A DNA stretch of 64,000 nucleotides from Vibrio sp. 99-70-13A1 (GCF_013114625.1 NZ_VTXD01000014.1:62001-126000), one strand, 5' to 3'; shown: positions 35,933 to 46,434, counted from the first letter of the stretch. The notes: generated by a model not told the origin, from the sequence alone. Translations and numbers: made by a program.

Positions 35933-36925
35933 TTAGAAGTCGTAACGTAGACCAAGAGCTAGCTCGTCTTCAGCTTGGATTGACGTTGCGCCAGTGTTTG
36001 CGCCGCCAGCTGTACCGTACGTATCACCTTTAGAGATAAGGTTGAAGTTGTATGATACGTAACCACGGAAGTTAGGCTTGAAGTAGTAAGTTGCGTCTAC
36101 AGCAAGGTTATCAGCAGATGTGTCACCGTTAGTTTCAGCATTGTTGTATGTTGAAGAGAATACAGTTTGACCCATAGTGTACGCAGCTGCTAGCTCGTAA
36201 CCAGTGTAGTCACCGTTGTTCTTAGCTTTTTCGCCGTCAGTAAATACACCAGCGAAGTATAGGTCGCCCATTGTGTAAGAACCAGAAAGCATGTATTCGT
36301 TTTCTTCAGCTTGGTCTGCGAAGCCAGCACCTAGCTTAACGCCAGTTTCGCCGATAGCGTAGATACCAGATAGAGAGTAACCGTCTTCGCCGTTATCTAC
36401 ATACTCAGTTTCAGTAGCGTTCTCAGAACGGTCAGCAAAACGGTAGCTTGCTTTTACGCTTAGGTCTTGGAATTGACCTTTGTAAGAAAGCATGTTGTCC
36501 GTACGGTCAGCAGCCGCTAATTTATCAGCAGCAGAGTTACCGTGGTAAGCCATGATATCTGTGAAGTCAGTGATTACGCCAAGTGCGCCATCGTTTTTAC
36601 CGTAAGTTACTTCACCAAATTTACCGCCAAGACCAGCGTACGTGTAACGGTTATCTAGGTCAGAACCGCCATCGTTATCAGCTGTAGTGAATTCACCTTC
36701 GTAAAAACCAACGCCGTATAGACCGTCTTGGATTTCAACTTTACCTAAAAAGTTAAGACGGATACGAGAGTTATCAGATGCTTTGCCATCTTTCATAGAT
36801 AGACGAGCTTCAGCACGACCACCCATTTCTAGAGATGTACCATCTTGGTTGTAAAGTTCAGCAGCGTTTGCACCAGTAGTAAGAGCAGCAGCAGATACTG
36901 CTAGAGCGATAATTGTTTTGTTCAT
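35933..36925 (-). CDS. ompU: Outer-membrane porin OmpU
   Basis: Trimeric general porin of 330 residues. The signal peptide MNKTIIALAVSAAALTTGANA is cut before AELYNQDG. The mature protein shows the OmpU start GTSLEMGGRAEARLS, alternating beta strands, the constriction-loop region DGALGVITDFTDIMAYHG and the C-terminal Phe (LGLRYDF) needed for assembly. V. cholerae OmpU is slightly longer because of loop differences. In Vibrio the gene is activated by ToxR; the 513-base upstream region with its T-rich tracts fits such control. The position beside greA matches V. cholerae. Confidence 0.92.
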   Translation of the reverse strand: MNKTIIALAVSAAALTTGANAAELYNQDGTSLEMGGRAEARLSMKDGKASDNSRIRLNFLGKVEIQDGLYGVGFYEGEFTTADNDGGSDLDNRYTYAGLGGKFGEVTYGKNDGALGVITDFTDIMAYHGNSAADKLAAADRTDNMLSYKGQFQDLSVKASYRFADRSENATETEYVDNGEDGYSLSGIYAIGETGVKLGAGFADQAEENEYMLSGSYTMGDLYFAGVFTDGEKAKNNGDYTGYELAAAYTMGQTVFSSTYNNAETNGDTSADNLAVDATYYFKPNFRGYVSYNFNLISKGDTYGTAGGANTGATSIQAEDELALGLRYDF

Positions 36926-37145
36926 GTTATTAATTCCTAATTACTGTCCATAAATAGTTTTATCAAGGATATGTATCCTTTTTGTATTGCCTGTATAAAT
37001 CAAGCTTCATAATCAGGCTTATAACATTAAGCGAGAAACTTGCCAGTGCAATCCGTGGGTTACTTTTTACCTTAAAGTTCCCTACTGAGTTAGTAAAACA
37101 ATATAAATTGAAATTATGAACACTGTTTTATTGAGTGTAAGAGTT

Positions 37146-37239
37146 ATTAACTTGTTGATTTTGTTTTATTTTGATTTTTTGTTCGGCGTAATTTTTTTTT
37201 ATTTTTTTTTGTTTTTTTATGTTTTTCTTTTGTTAGTTT
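37146..37239. promoter_or_regulatory. Extreme A+T-rich tract upstream of ompU
   Basis: This part of the 513-base ompU-greA gap is almost pure T on the plus strand, with runs of nine and nine T, and repeated TTTTGATTT/TTTTATTTT blocks. It lies 220-315 bases before ompU, where ToxR and H-NS type proteins bind in relatives. The rest of the gap (36926-37145 and 37240-37438) holds the ompU leader and a greA promoter, with no further gene seen. Confidence 0.5.
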
Positions 37240-37438
37240 TAAAGATGAGACCAAAATTCTAGTTTTGTGATGTAGGCAAATATGAGCTCGATTACGCTTT
37301 TTGAATACAAAGCGGAATAAACGTGATTTAGATATCAAGTTTGTTTACACTATATAAATGAGTTTGTTTCTATTACCTAATCACTAAGGTTGGGTAGGTT
37401 TATTTTGTCCAAAGAAAACTTTGGCATAGAGGTAAGAA

Positions 37439-37912
37439 ATGGAAAAGGTTCCAATGACAGTACGTGGCGCTCAGCAGCTACGTGACGAATTAGATCGCCT
37501 ATTAAAGCTACGCCCTGTTATCTCAGCAGCGATTGGTGAAGCTCGTGAACTCGGTGATTTAAAAGAAAATGCTGAATATCATGCCGCTCGTGAAGAGCAA
37601 GGTATCTGTGAAGCACAGATCCGTGATATTGAATACAAGCTTTCTTTAGCTCAAATCATTGATGTTACTCAAATGGAAAATACTGGGAAAATCATTTTTG
37701 GTACTACAGTGACATTAATTGATGTCGATACTGACGAAGAAGTGAAATACCAAATTGTTTCAGAAGACGAAGCGGAAATAAAAACAGGTCGTATCTCTGT
37801 AAAATCGCCAATTGCTCGTGGTCTTATTGGTAAGATGGAAGGCGATGAAGTGCTTATTTCTACACCTGGTGGTGAGAAAGATTTCGAAATTGATAAAGTA
37901 GAATACATCTAA
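37439..37912 (+). CDS. greA: Transcription elongation factor GreA
   Basis: Binds RNA polymerase and stimulates cleavage of backtracked transcripts. The 157-residue protein has an N-terminal coiled coil with the acidic tip ([21 protein letters not shown] region, residues 37-57, Asp and Glu at the tip) and a C-terminal FKBP-like domain ([16 protein letters not shown]). The start ATG has GAGG upstream. A bidirectional terminator follows, shared with convergent yhbY. Confidence 0.95.
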   Translation: MEKVPMTVRGAQQLRDELDRLLKLRPVISAAIGEARELGDLKENAEYHAAREEQGICEAQIRDIEYKLSLAQIIDVTQMENTGKIIFGTTVTLIDVDTDEEVKYQIVSEDEAEIKTGRISVKSPIARGLIGKMEGDEVLISTPGGEKDFEIDKVEYI

Positions 37913-37937
37913 AGTTAACTATTTTATCGCAGATATT

Positions 37938-37966
37938 AAAAAGGTCGCTAACTGCGACCTTTTTTG
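37938..37966. terminator. Bidirectional terminator between greA and yhbY
   Basis: AAAAAGGTCGC-TAACT-GCGACCTTTTTT, with T runs on both strands, 25 bases after greA and 23 before the end of yhbY. Confidence 0.9.
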
Positions 37967-37989
37967 TTTCTCATGTAGGTAATAATAGA

Positions 37990-38286
37990 TTACTTACGTG
38001 GAATCTCGATTTTACGTGCTTCTGACTGACGGAACAGTACTAGAACTTTACCGATAGTCTGTACTTTCTCTGCTTTAGTTTCACGTACAATTGCATCGAT
38101 AATCAGTTGCTTAGTCTCACGGTCTTCTGATGCAACTTTAATCTTGATCAGTTCGTGGTGGTCTAGAGCTAATTCGATTTCCGCTAGAACAGCTTCAGTA
38201 AGTCCATTTGCGCCCATTAGCACTACAGGTTTTAAACTGTGAGCTAGGCCCTTTAGATGCTGCTTTTGTTTGGTACTTAGGTTCAT
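37990..38286 (-). CDS. yhbY: Ribosome assembly RNA-binding protein YhbY
   Basis: Small protein of 98 residues with a single CRM domain that binds pre-50S ribosomal RNA. The CRM GxxG loop is visible as VLMGANGLTEAVLAEI, with the C-terminal strand KVLVLFRQ. It is transcribed divergently from rlmE, another large-subunit assembly factor, with 127 bases between; the pairing is conserved in gammaproteobacteria. Confidence 0.92.
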   Translation of the reverse strand: MNLSTKQKQHLKGLAHSLKPVVLMGANGLTEAVLAEIELALDHHELIKIKVASEDRETKQLIIDAIVRETKAEKVQTIGKVLVLFRQSEARKIEIPRK

Positions 38287-38413
38287 TACGCGGCCAATTT
38301 TCTTTAATATTAGGGTTGAAAAAACCTATTTTAACGCCATCTAATGCTGAAGACTATAATTTATTCATCATAGTATTGGGCAATCAGTATTTATTCACCG
38401 ATTTAGGTATCTA

Positions 38414-39043
38414 ATGAGTAAACAGAAACATTCGGCCAGTTCTGGTCGTTGGTTGAAGGAACACTTCGACGACAAGTATGCAAATGAAGCTAGAAAAAAA
38501 GGCTATCGTTCTCGTGCTTATTTTAAAATGGAAGAGATTCAATCCAAAGATAAATTGCTTGCACCAGGTATGACTGTCGTCGATTTGGGTGCTGCTCCTG
38601 GGGGGTGGTCTCAATACGGTGCTAAGATTATAGGTGACAATGGTCAGATCATAGCGTGTGATCTACTACCAATGGATCCAATTGCTGGTGTTAGCTTTCT
38701 TCAAGGTGACTTTCGTGAAGAAGCAGTATTAGACGCACTATTAGAGCGCATTCAACCTAATATGGTTGATGTAGTGATGTCAGATATGGCACCAAATATT
38801 GCGGGTAATAACTCTGTAGATCAGCCTAGAGCTATGTACTTAGTTGAATTAGCATTGGATATGTGTCGACAAGTTCTAGCTACCAATGGTAGTTTTGTTG
38901 TCAAAGTTTTCCAAGGCGAAGGGTTTGATCAATACGTTAAGGATGTCCGTGAGATGTTCAAAACGGTAAAGGTCAGAAAACCCGATTCATCACGAGCACG
39001 TTCTCGTGAAGTTTTTATCGTAGCCACTGGTTACAAAGGTTAA
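38414..39043 (+). CDS. rlmE: 23S rRNA (uridine(2552)-2'-O)-methyltransferase RlmE
   Basis: Heat-shock methyltransferase (FtsJ/RrmJ) that modifies U2552 of 23S rRNA in the 50S A-site. The 209-residue sequence has the SAM loop [13 protein letters not shown], the catalytic Asp in [11 protein letters not shown], the catalytic Lys in [11 protein letters not shown] and a C-terminal Glu (SREVF), completing the K-D-K-E set. The gene precedes ftsH, as in E. coli, with about 100 bases between. Confidence 0.95.
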   Translation: MSKQKHSASSGRWLKEHFDDKYANEARKKGYRSRAYFKMEEIQSKDKLLAPGMTVVDLGAAPGGWSQYGAKIIGDNGQIIACDLLPMDPIAGVSFLQGDFREEAVLDALLERIQPNMVDVVMSDMAPNIAGNNSVDQPRAMYLVELALDMCRQVLATNGSFVVKVFQGEGFDQYVKDVREMFKTVKVRKPDSSRARSREVFIVATGYKG

Positions 39044-39141
39044 CGATTCTCTTTCAAAAGTGAGCGTTAACAATATGGCTACAGTTTACAAACTGTAGTA
39101 CCCTACCTTTAATTACAATTAGTTATCGAGAGGCTGACACC

Positions 39142-41109
39142 TTGAGTGACATGGCAAAAAATTTAATTCTGTGGCTTGTTATTGCTGTAGTGCTTATGTC
39201 TGTATTCCAGAGCTTTGGCCCTGGTGAAAGTAATGGCAGAGCAGTAGATTACACCACATTTGTACAGGAAGTTGGCCAAGGCCAGATTCAAGACGCACAG
39301 TTCAATAACAGTGAAATCACCTTTACCCGTCGTGGTGGTGGTTCTAAGTATGTAACTTACATGCCTGTTTATGATCAAAAGCTACTTGATGACTTAATTA
39401 ATCAAAATGTTCGAGTTCAGGGCACACCACCAGAAGAACAGAGCCTACTTGGCACTATCTTCATCTCTTGGTTCCCAATGATCTTACTGATTGGTGTATG
39501 GATTTTCTTCATGCGTCAAATGCAAGGCGGCGGCGGCGGTAAAGGCGCAATGTCGTTTGGTAAGAGTAAAGCTCGAATGATGAGCGAAGAACAAATTAAA
39601 ACGATGTTTGCTGATGTTGCAGGTTGTGACGAAGCAAAAGAAGACGTTAAAGAACTTGTTGATTACCTTCGTGACCCAAGCCGTTTCCAAAAGCTAGGTG
39701 GTAAGATCCCTACAGGTATTCTGTTGGTTGGTCCTCCTGGTACTGGTAAGACATTGCTTGCAAAAGCGATTGCGGGTGAAGCAAAAGTACCGTTCTTTAC
39801 TATCTCTGGTTCTGACTTCGTAGAAATGTTCGTTGGTGTTGGTGCATCTCGTGTACGTGACATGTTCGAACAAGCGAAGAAAGCCGCGCCATGTATCATC
39901 TTTATCGATGAAATTGATGCAGTAGGTCGTCAACGTGGCGCTGGTGTTGGTGGTGGTCACGATGAACGTGAGCAAACACTGAACCAAATGCTAGTTGAGA
40001 TGGATGGTTTCGAGGGTAACGAAGGTATTATTGTTATCGCTGCGACTAACCGTCCAGACGTACTTGACCCAGCACTACTTCGTCCAGGTCGTTTTGACCG
40101 TCAAGTTGTGGTTGGTTTACCTGATGTCCGTGGTCGTGAACAGATTCTTAAAGTGCACATGCGTAAAGTTCCACTGTCAGGCGATGTTGAACCATCTCTG
40201 ATTGCTCGTGGTACTCCAGGTTTCTCTGGTGCAGATCTTGCGAACCTTGTTAACGAAGCGGCTCTATTTGCTGCTCGCGGAAACAAACGCAATGTATCTA
40301 TGGTTGAGTTTGAACTTGCGAAAGATAAGATCATGATGGGTGCAGAGCGCCGTTCAATGGTTATGTCTGAAGAAGTGAAAGAATCAACGGCCTACCATGA
40401 AGCTGGTCACGCGATTGTTGGTCGTTTGGTACCTGAACACGATCCAGTGTACAAGGTATCAATCATCCCACGTGGTCGTGCACTTGGTGTGACGATGTAT
40501 CTACCAGAGCAAGATCGCGTAAGTATGTCTCGCCAACATCTAGAGTCAATGATTTCTAGCTTGTACGGTGGTCGTCTTGCTGAAGAACTTATCTACGGTA
40601 AAGAGAAGGTTTCGACTGGTGCGTCTAACGATATCGAACGTGCAACAGATATTGCTCGTAAGATGGTTACGCAATGGGGCTTCTCTGAGAAACTGGGTCC
40701 TCTTCTTTATGCTGAAGAAGAAGGCGAAGTTTTCCTAGGTCGCGGTATGAGTCAAGCGAAGCATGTTTCTGACGATACAACTCGACTTATCGATGAAGAG
40801 ATTCGTATTCTTATCGACCGCAACTACGCTCGAGCTAAACAAATCCTAGAAGACAATATGGATTTGATGCACTCGATGAAAGATGCGCTTATGAAGTACG
40901 AAACGATCGATGCAGGTCAGATTGATGACCTCATGGAACGTAAGACTGACATTCGTGAGCCAGCTGGCTGGGGTGATCAGGCAAAAGCTGAACCTGCAAA
41001 GGAAGAAGCTAAGTCAGAAGAACAAGCTAAAGCTGAACCAAAAGCTGAAGAGTCGACAGTTGAAGATGCTAAATCTGAATCAGATGATGCGCAAAACAAA
41101 GATTCTTAA
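39142..41109 (+). CDS. ftsH: ATP-dependent zinc metalloprotease FtsH
   Basis: Inner-membrane AAA+ protease that degrades sigma-32, LpxC and unassembled membrane proteins. Two membrane segments (residues about 8-22 and 104-123) flank a periplasmic domain; then come Walker A GPPGTGKT, Walker [12 protein letters not shown], the second region of homology [17 protein letters not shown] and the zinc site HEAGH. The C-terminal tail is a Lys/Glu/Ala-rich, probably disordered stretch. The TTG at 39142 was kept because AGAGG lies eight bases upstream; the ATG at 39151 (MAKNLILW) matches the E. coli start and is a fair alternative. Confidence 0.95.
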   Translation: MSDMAKNLILWLVIAVVLMSVFQSFGPGESNGRAVDYTTFVQEVGQGQIQDAQFNNSEITFTRRGGGSKYVTYMPVYDQKLLDDLINQNVRVQGTPPEEQSLLGTIFISWFPMILLIGVWIFFMRQMQGGGGGKGAMSFGKSKARMMSEEQIKTMFADVAGCDEAKEDVKELVDYLRDPSRFQKLGGKIPTGILLVGPPGTGKTLLAKAIAGEAKVPFFTISGSDFVEMFVGVGASRVRDMFEQAKKAAPCIIFIDEIDAVGRQRGAGVGGGHDEREQTLNQMLVEMDGFEGNEGIIVIAATNRPDVLDPALLRPGRFDRQVVVGLPDVRGREQILKVHMRKVPLSGDVEPSLIARGTPGFSGADLANLVNEAALFAARGNKRNVSMVEFELAKDKIMMGAERRSMVMSEEVKESTAYHEAGHAIVGRLVPEHDPVYKVSIIPRGRALGVTMYLPEQDRVSMSRQHLESMISSLYGGRLAEELIYGKEKVSTGASNDIERATDIARKMVTQWGFSEKLGPLLYAEEEGEVFLGRGMSQAKHVSDDTTRLIDEEIRILIDRNYARAKQILEDNMDLMHSMKDALMKYETIDAGQIDDLMERKTDIREPAGWGDQAKAEPAKEEAKSEEQAKAEPKAEESTVEDAKSESDDAQNKDS

Positions 41110-41126
41110 TCGCTAAGCTATTAATT

Positions 41127-41153
41127 AAAACCCTGAGTACGCTCAGGGTTTTT
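41127..41153 (+). terminator. Intrinsic terminator after ftsH
   Basis: AAAACCCTGAG-TACG-CTCAGGGTTTTT, 18 bases past the ftsH stop. It would limit readthrough into folP and glmM. Confidence 0.9.
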
Positions 41154-41198
41154 CTGTTTATAGCGTAAAGTGTTTTAACCTTTTAAGACCTGCCTTCC

Positions 41199-42041
41199 AT
41201 GATATTACAAGCAAACAACAAAACTCTCCCTTTAGATCGTCCGCATGTAATGGGTATCCTCAATGTTACTCCCGATTCATTTTCTGATGGTGGTCAATTC
41301 AACTCATTAGATAATGCATTGCTGCAAGCTGAGCGTATGATCAAAGCTGGTGTCAGTATTATTGATATCGGTGGTGAATCTACACGCCCAGGAGCGCCTG
41401 AAGTTACATTAGAAGATGAACTATCAAGGGTTATTCCTGTCATTAAGGCAATTCGAGCCAATTTTGATGTTTGGGTTTCTATTGATACCAGCAAAGCAGA
41501 AGTGATGCGTCAAGCCGTTGAAGCCGGTGCTGACTTGATCAATGATGTGCGAGCGCTCCAAGAGCCAGGTGCTTTAGAAGCTGCGGCTCAAGCTCAAGTT
41601 CCTGTTTGTTTGATGCACATGAAAGGTCAGCCAAGAACTATGCAAGCCAACCCGAGTTATGACGATGTTTTCACGGATGTTGAAGGCTTTTTAAAAGAAA
41701 GGGTTGAGGCTTGTGAGGCTGTGGGCATATCTAAAGAGCAACTTATTTTAGACCCTGGCTTTGGCTTCGGTAAAACCATTGAGCATAATTACCATCTATT
41801 AGCGAATTTTGAAAAATTTCATACGCTTGGCTTACCGATTTTAGCGGGAATGTCTAGGAAATCTATGATTTTTAAGCTGTTAGATAAAGCTCCTGCTGAT
41901 TGTGTGGTCGCAAGCGTTACTTGCGCTACAATCGCGGCAATGAAAGGTGCACAAATTATTCGTGTTCATGATGTTGAAGAGACATTAGAAGCGATGAAGA
42001 TCATTCAAGTGATGAACAACAATCATTCAATTGAAAAATAA
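41199..42041 (+). CDS. folP: Dihydropteroate synthase
   Basis: Joins p-aminobenzoate to 6-hydroxymethyl-dihydropterin diphosphate in folate synthesis; the sulfonamide target. The 280-residue TIM barrel has the signatures MGILNVTPDSFSDGG, DIGGESTRPGA, the Asn in DLINDVRALQ and LDPGFGFGKT. It lies between ftsH and glmM, 19 bases before the latter, as in E. coli. Confidence 0.95.
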   Translation: MILQANNKTLPLDRPHVMGILNVTPDSFSDGGQFNSLDNALLQAERMIKAGVSIIDIGGESTRPGAPEVTLEDELSRVIPVIKAIRANFDVWVSIDTSKAEVMRQAVEAGADLINDVRALQEPGALEAAAQAQVPVCLMHMKGQPRTMQANPSYDDVFTDVEGFLKERVEACEAVGISKEQLILDPGFGFGKTIEHNYHLLANFEKFHTLGLPILAGMSRKSMIFKLLDKAPADCVVASVTCATIAAMKGAQIIRVHDVEETLEAMKIIQVMNNNHSIEK

Positions 42042-42060
42042 TAAAAATTAAGGAAAACTC

Positions 42061-43401
42061 ATGTCAGATAAAAGACGTTATTTTGGTACAGATGGTGTGC
42101 GTGGAAAAGTAGGTCAATACCCAATCACCCCGGATTTTGTACTTAAACTTGGTTGGGCTGCTGGTCGTGTTCTTGCTAAGCAAGGAACGAAAAAAGTTAT
42201 CATAGGTAAAGATACTCGTATTTCTGGTTATATGCTGGAATCTGCGTTAGAGGCTGGTCTTGCTGCTGCTGGTCTTCAAGCCACTTTCACAGGCCCAATG
42301 CCAACTCCTGCTGTTGCTTATTTAACACAAACCTTCCGTGCAGAAGCTGGGATTGTTATCTCAGCATCTCATAACCCATATTATGATAACGGTATTAAGT
42401 TCTTCTCTTCTGAAGGCACAAAGTTGTCAGATGAGATTGAGTTAGCAATAGAAGCTGAATTAGATAAAGACATCGAATGTGTAGAGTCATCAGAGCTAGG
42501 TAAAGCCGTTCGTTTAAATGATGCTGCTGGTCGTTATATTGAATTTTGTAAAAGCACATTCCCTAATCACATGAGCTTATCTGGAATGAAAATTGTTGTG
42601 GATTGTGCTCATGGCGCGACATACCACATTGCTCCAGCAGTTTTTAGAGAACTCGGTGCTGAAGTCATTGCAATGGGTATTGAGCCAAATGGAACCAACA
42701 TTAACCATGAAGTAGGTGCAACAGATGTGCGAGCTCTGCAAGCGAAAGTGGTTGAAGAGAAAGCCGCGTTAGGTCTCGGCTTTGATGGTGATGGTGATCG
42801 TATCATTATGGTTGATGAGTTGGGGAACAAAGTTGATGGCGACCAAATCGCATACATCATTGCTCGTGATGCTCTGCGCCGTGGTGAACTGAAGGGTGGT
42901 GTTGTCGGTACATTGATGACTAACCTTGGTATGGAAAATGGGCTTAAGCAATTAGGTATTCCATTTGTACGTGCTGCTGTAGGTGACCGGTATGTAATGG
43001 AACAGCTTTTGGCTAAAGGATGGAAGATCGGTGCTGAAAATTCTGGTCACGTTATTTTGCTTGATAAAGTGACAACTGGTGATGCGATTGTTGCGGCATT
43101 GCAGGTGCTAGCATCTGTAGTCGACAGTGAAATGTCGTTGAACGAGCTGTCGCAAGGTATGACGCTATACCCACAAGTTTTAGAAAACGTAAGATTTAGT
43201 GGTGATTCAAACCCATTAGAAGCAGAAGCGGTAATTCGTTCAGTTAAAGAGGTTGAACTTGTTCTTGGTGAAAAAGGGCGAGTTTTACTTCGAAAATCTG
43301 GTACAGAGCCATTGCTACGTGTAATGGTCGAAGGTGAAGATGCAGAGTTAGTACAAAGCTCTGCTCTTAAAATTGCAGGCGCAGTAAAAGCCAGTTGTTA
43401 G
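42061..43401 (+). CDS. glmM: Phosphoglucosamine mutase
   Basis: Converts GlcN-6-phosphate to GlcN-1-phosphate for UDP-GlcNAc synthesis, essential for peptidoglycan and LPS. The 446-residue enzyme has the phosphoserine at 103 in ISASHNP, the metal loop DGDGDR and the phosphate loop [12 protein letters not shown]. It is distinct from the phosphohexomutase of the chitin cluster at 2357. It is followed by a terminator, so secG is transcribed separately. Confidence 0.96.
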   Translation: MSDKRRYFGTDGVRGKVGQYPITPDFVLKLGWAAGRVLAKQGTKKVIIGKDTRISGYMLESALEAGLAAAGLQATFTGPMPTPAVAYLTQTFRAEAGIVISASHNPYYDNGIKFFSSEGTKLSDEIELAIEAELDKDIECVESSELGKAVRLNDAAGRYIEFCKSTFPNHMSLSGMKIVVDCAHGATYHIAPAVFRELGAEVIAMGIEPNGTNINHEVGATDVRALQAKVVEEKAALGLGFDGDGDRIIMVDELGNKVDGDQIAYIIARDALRRGELKGGVVGTLMTNLGMENGLKQLGIPFVRAAVGDRYVMEQLLAKGWKIGAENSGHVILLDKVTTGDAIVAALQVLASVVDSEMSLNELSQGMTLYPQVLENVRFSGDSNPLEAEAVIRSVKEVELVLGEKGRVLLRKSGTEPLLRVMVEGEDAELVQSSALKIAGAVKASC

Positions 43402-43420
43402 TCAACTTATAGCGTTAATC

Positions 43421-43464
43421 AAAACAAGCATAGAGTAGTTTTGTGCTTGTTTTGTGTTTTTTTT
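43421..43464 (+). terminator. Intrinsic terminator after glmM
   Basis: AAAACAAGCA and TGCTTGTTTT form a ten-base stem with a 13-base loop, followed after GTG by eight T. It lies 19 bases past the glmM stop. Confidence 0.82.
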
Positions 43465-43637
43465 GAGCGTTTGTTTTCTAAAGGCTTATTTTTGGCAAAT
43501 TCCACTTGTCAGGTAAGTAAGCATTCGTTAGTATTGCTCGGCCTTCAGTTAGGAGGTCGCTAGCCTTGTTCTCTAAACATCGTTAAATAGTGTTTTAGAA
43601 CGGCGCTGGCTCAACAATTAGGAACATAGGTGGAAAA

Positions 43638-43970
43638 ATGGTTACAGTTCTACTTGTGATTTACCTGTTGGCAGCGCTTGGTGTAATTGGCCTAGTGTTA
43701 ATTCAACAAGGTAAAGGCGCAGATATGGGAGCCTCATTCGGTGCTGGCGCTTCAAACACTGTGTTTGGTGCTGGTGGCTCAGGAAATTTCCTTACCCGAA
43801 TGACTGCAATTTTTGCAATCGTATTTTTTGTTATTAGCTTAGTGCTTGGTAATATGTACACACATAAAACTGAGTCACAGTGGATTGACCCGACTCAAGG
43901 TCAGGTAATTCAACAAGCTAATGATGCAGTGAGTGAAGTTCCGGCGCAAGGCGACGAGATTCCACAATAA
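43638..43970 (+). CDS. secG: Preprotein translocase subunit SecG
   Basis: Small inner-membrane subunit of the SecYEG protein-conducting channel, 110 residues. Two hydrophobic segments ([20 protein letters not shown] region and [17 protein letters not shown]) flank the conserved loop [22 protein letters not shown], quoted by its position at residues 24-45. The C-terminal tail is acidic and Gln-rich. The ribosome site AGGTGGAA precedes the ATG. tRNA-Leu follows 15 bases downstream, as in E. coli, and is probably cotranscribed. Confidence 0.94.
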   Translation: MVTVLLVIYLLAALGVIGLVLIQQGKGADMGASFGAGASNTVFGAGGSGNFLTRMTAIFAIVFFVISLVLGNMYTHKTESQWIDPTQGQVIQQANDAVSEVPAQGDEIPQ

Positions 43971-43985
43971 TCTGAAAGATTTGAT

Positions 43986-44070
43986 GCCGAGATGGTGAAA
44001 TTGGTAGACACGCTAGCATGAGGTGCTAGTGCCTTAGGGTGTGAGGGTTCGAGTCCCTCTCTCGGCACCA
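43986..44070 (+). tRNA. tRNA-Leu (anticodon GAG)
   Basis: An 85-base cloverleaf beginning GCCGAGA and ending TCTCGGCACCA with an encoded CCA. The anticodon stem CTAGC/GCTAG encloses ATGAGGT, giving anticodon GAG. The long variable arm and T-loop TTCGAGT are typical of a class II tRNA. It follows secG at 15 bases. Confidence 0.97.
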
Positions 44071-44072
44071 TG

Positions 44073-44109
44073 TTTACAAACTTGTAAAACATCTTGTTGG
44101 GCGTATAAT
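44073..44109 (+). promoter_or_regulatory. Promoter of the initiator tRNA gene
   Basis: A -35 box TTGTAA (44082-44087) and a consensus -10 box TATAAT (44104-44109) are 16 bases apart, 14 bases before the tRNA. A perfect palindrome TTTACAA-AC-TTGTAAA (44073-44088) covers the -35 box. Confidence 0.75.
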
Positions 44110-44123
44110 GCTCACAAGTCGGA

Positions 44124-44200
<77 letters not shown>

Positions 44201-44312
44201 ATTTTCTAAGCACGTATGTGTGAAAGTTGGTAGCAAGTTTACGTAGTGTGAACCTCACTACGAGTTAAGTATTAATCTTATTAGATAATTACTTAACGAA
44301 TCAGGGTCCAGC

Positions 44313-44347
44313 AACAAAAACCCCGGCTTATTACGGGGTTTTTTGTT
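44313..44347 (+). terminator. Intrinsic terminator after tRNA-fMet
   Basis: AACAAAAACCCCG and CGGGGTTTTTTGTT, with an eight-base loop, form a strong stem with a T tract. Two more hairpins precede it: CGTAGTG/CACTACG (44242-44262) and GTTAAGTA/TACTTAAC (44264-44297). Confidence 0.88.
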
Positions 44348-44398
44348 ATCTAAGCATTTATAAATGCATTTAGGTAATGTTTGCTTGGAATTTAAATT

Positions 44399-44418
44399 GG
44401 GCTTTGAGCCCTTTTTTT
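44399..44418 (+). terminator. Attenuator-like terminator directly before rimP
   Basis: GGGCT-TTG-AGCCC followed by seven T, ending 17 bases before the rimP start codon. Being in the leader of the rimP-nusA operon, it is a candidate site for NusA autoregulation by termination, as in E. coli. Confidence 0.7.
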
Positions 44419-44435
44419 GTTTCTGGAGTGGTTAA

Positions 44436-44891
44436 ATGACTGGTTTAGAAAGACAACTTACTGAAATGCTTGAAGCTCCTGTAGCTGCGTCAGGTTATGA
44501 GTTAGTTGGATTAGAATTTATTCGTGCGGGTGAGCACTCAACGCTACGTATCTACATTGATCATGAAAATGGTATTTTTGTAGATGATTGTGCTGAAGTA
44601 AGTCATCAAGTAGGTGCAGTATTAGACGTTGAAGATCCAATTTCAGTGATTTACAACCTTGAAGTGTCTTCACCAGGTCTAGAAAGACCACTGTTTAAAG
44701 CTGAGCATTACCAACAATTTATTGGTCACGAGGTCAGCATTGTTTTGAAAATGGCTGTAGCCAACCGTCGTAAATGGAAAGGTGATATCCAATCTGTTGA
44801 TGGTGAGACTATTTCGATATTAGCTGAAGGGAACACAGAAGAGTTTCCATTAAGCAATATTTCGAAAGCTAACCTGATCCCTAAATTTTAG
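44436..44891 (+). CDS. rimP: Ribosome maturation factor RimP
   Basis: Assists 30S subunit assembly. The 151-residue protein has the N-terminal domain ([20 protein letters not shown], residues 20-39) with the conserved [20 protein letters not shown] region and the C-terminal SH3-like domain starting near [14 protein letters not shown] precedes the ATG. It is the first gene of the rimP-nusA-infB-rbfA-truB operon and follows a leader with two terminators. Confidence 0.94.
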   Translation: MTGLERQLTEMLEAPVAASGYELVGLEFIRAGEHSTLRIYIDHENGIFVDDCAEVSHQVGAVLDVEDPISVIYNLEVSSPGLERPLFKAEHYQQFIGHEVSIVLKMAVANRRKWKGDIQSVDGETISILAEGNTEEFPLSNISKANLIPKF

Positions 44892-44926
44892 TTCTCCTCG
44901 TGAGAAAAGCTTAAGAGGCTAGATAA

Positions 44927-46414
44927 ATGAACAAAGAAATTTTAGCGGTAGTAGAAGCTGTTTCAAATGAGAAAGCAGTTCCTCGTGAGCGTATTTTTGA
45001 AGCGCTTGAAATCGCGCTTGCAACAGCAACTAAAAAGAAAAGCGAACTTGAAATTGAAGTTCGTGTTGAAATTGACCGTAAAACGGGTAATTTTGAAACT
45101 TTCCGTCGTTGGGAAGCTGTTGAAGTTGTTGAATTCCCAACAAAAGAAATCTCTTTTGAAGCTGCACAGTACGATGACCCTGAAATCGAATTAGGTGGTT
45201 TCATTGAAGATGACATCGAATCTGTAACTTTCGACCGTATTACGACTCAAACCGCTAAGCAAGTTATTGTACAAAAAGTACGTGAAGCTGAGCGCGCTCA
45301 AATCGTTGAGCAGTTTATCGATAATGAAGGTGAGTTAGTTACTGGTGTTGTTAAGAAAGTTAACCGTGACACAATTATCCTAGACCTAGGTAGCAATGCT
45401 GAAGCGGTAATCCTTCGTGATGACCAACTTCCTCGTGAAAACTTCCGTCCAGGTGACCGTGTTCGTGGTTTGCTTTATGCAGTTAAACCAGAGGCTCGTG
45501 GTTTCCAGTTATTCATTACTCGCTCTAAGCCTGAAATGTTAGCTGAACTATTCCGCGTAGAAGTGCCTGAAATTGGTGAAGAACTGATTGAATTGAAAGG
45601 TGCAGCTCGTGATCCAGGTTCACGTGCTAAAATCGCAGTGAAAACGAATGATAAACGCATTGACCCTGTAGGGGCTTGTGTTGGTATGCGTGGCGCACGT
45701 GTACAAGCGGTTTCTAATGATCTTGGCGGTGAGCGTATTGATATCGTGCTTTGGGATGATAACCCGGCACAATTTGTTATCAACGCAATGGCTCCTGCCG
45801 ATGTAGCTTCTATCATCGTTGATGAAGACGCACACTCAATGGATATCGCAGTAGAAGCAGATAACTTAGCTCAAGCTATTGGTCGTAGCGGTCAAAACGT
45901 ACGTCTAGCATCTCAACTAACTGGTTGGGAACTGAACGTAATGACAGTTGCAGATCTTCAGAAGAAACACCAAGAAGAAGCGGTTGCTTCAATTGAAAAC
46001 TTCATGAAGCATTTAGACATCGAAGAAGATTTCGCTCAAATGCTTGTTGAAGAAGGTTTCTCTACTTTAGAAGAAGTAGCGTACGTTCCTGTAAATGAGC
46101 TTCTTGAAGTTGATGGTCTAGATGAAGGCATCGTTGAAGAGTTACGCAACCGTGCAAAAGATGCTCTGACTACTCTAGCACTTGCTAAAGAAGAAACTTT
46201 TGATGGCGTTGAGCCAGCAGAAGACTTGCTTGCATTAGAAGGTCTTGAGCGCGAGATGGCTTACAAGTTAGCAGCGAAAGGTGTTGCTACACTTGAGGAT
46301 TTAGCTGATCAAGGTGTCGATGAACTAGAAGGTATTGAAGATCTAACAGAAGAACGTGCCGGTGAGCTTATCATGGCTGCACGTAACATCTGTTGGTTCG
46401 GCGACGAAGAATAA
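44927..46414 (+). CDS. nusA: Transcription termination/antitermination factor NusA
   Basis: RNA polymerase-associated factor controlling pausing, termination and antitermination. In its 495 residues one can see the N-terminal polymerase-binding domain, S1 ([20 protein letters not shown], about 134-153), two KH domains ([30 protein letters not shown]) and two acidic C-terminal repeats ([20 protein letters not shown], about 430-449, and [17 protein letters not shown]). Both acidic repeats are typical of gammaproteobacteria. It lies 35 bases after rimP and 20 before infB. Confidence 0.96.
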   Translation: MNKEILAVVEAVSNEKAVPRERIFEALEIALATATKKKSELEIEVRVEIDRKTGNFETFRRWEAVEVVEFPTKEISFEAAQYDDPEIELGGFIEDDIESVTFDRITTQTAKQVIVQKVREAERAQIVEQFIDNEGELVTGVVKKVNRDTIILDLGSNAEAVILRDDQLPRENFRPGDRVRGLLYAVKPEARGFQLFITRSKPEMLAELFRVEVPEIGEELIELKGAARDPGSRAKIAVKTNDKRIDPVGACVGMRGARVQAVSNDLGGERIDIVLWDDNPAQFVINAMAPADVASIIVDEDAHSMDIAVEADNLAQAIGRSGQNVRLASQLTGWELNVMTVADLQKKHQEEAVASIENFMKHLDIEEDFAQMLVEEGFSTLEEVAYVPVNELLEVDGLDEGIVEELRNRAKDALTTLALAKEETFDGVEPAEDLLALEGLEREMAYKLAAKGVATLEDLADQGVDELEGIEDLTEERAGELIMAARNICWFGDEE

Positions 46415-46434
46415 CTCAGCAAGGAGAGAGCGGT

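Noticed and set aside
37147..37338. A 63-codon minus-strand frame rich in Lys and Asn
   Set aside because: It is only the translation of the poly-T tract upstream of ompU; there is no binding site and the composition is that of low-complexity DNA.
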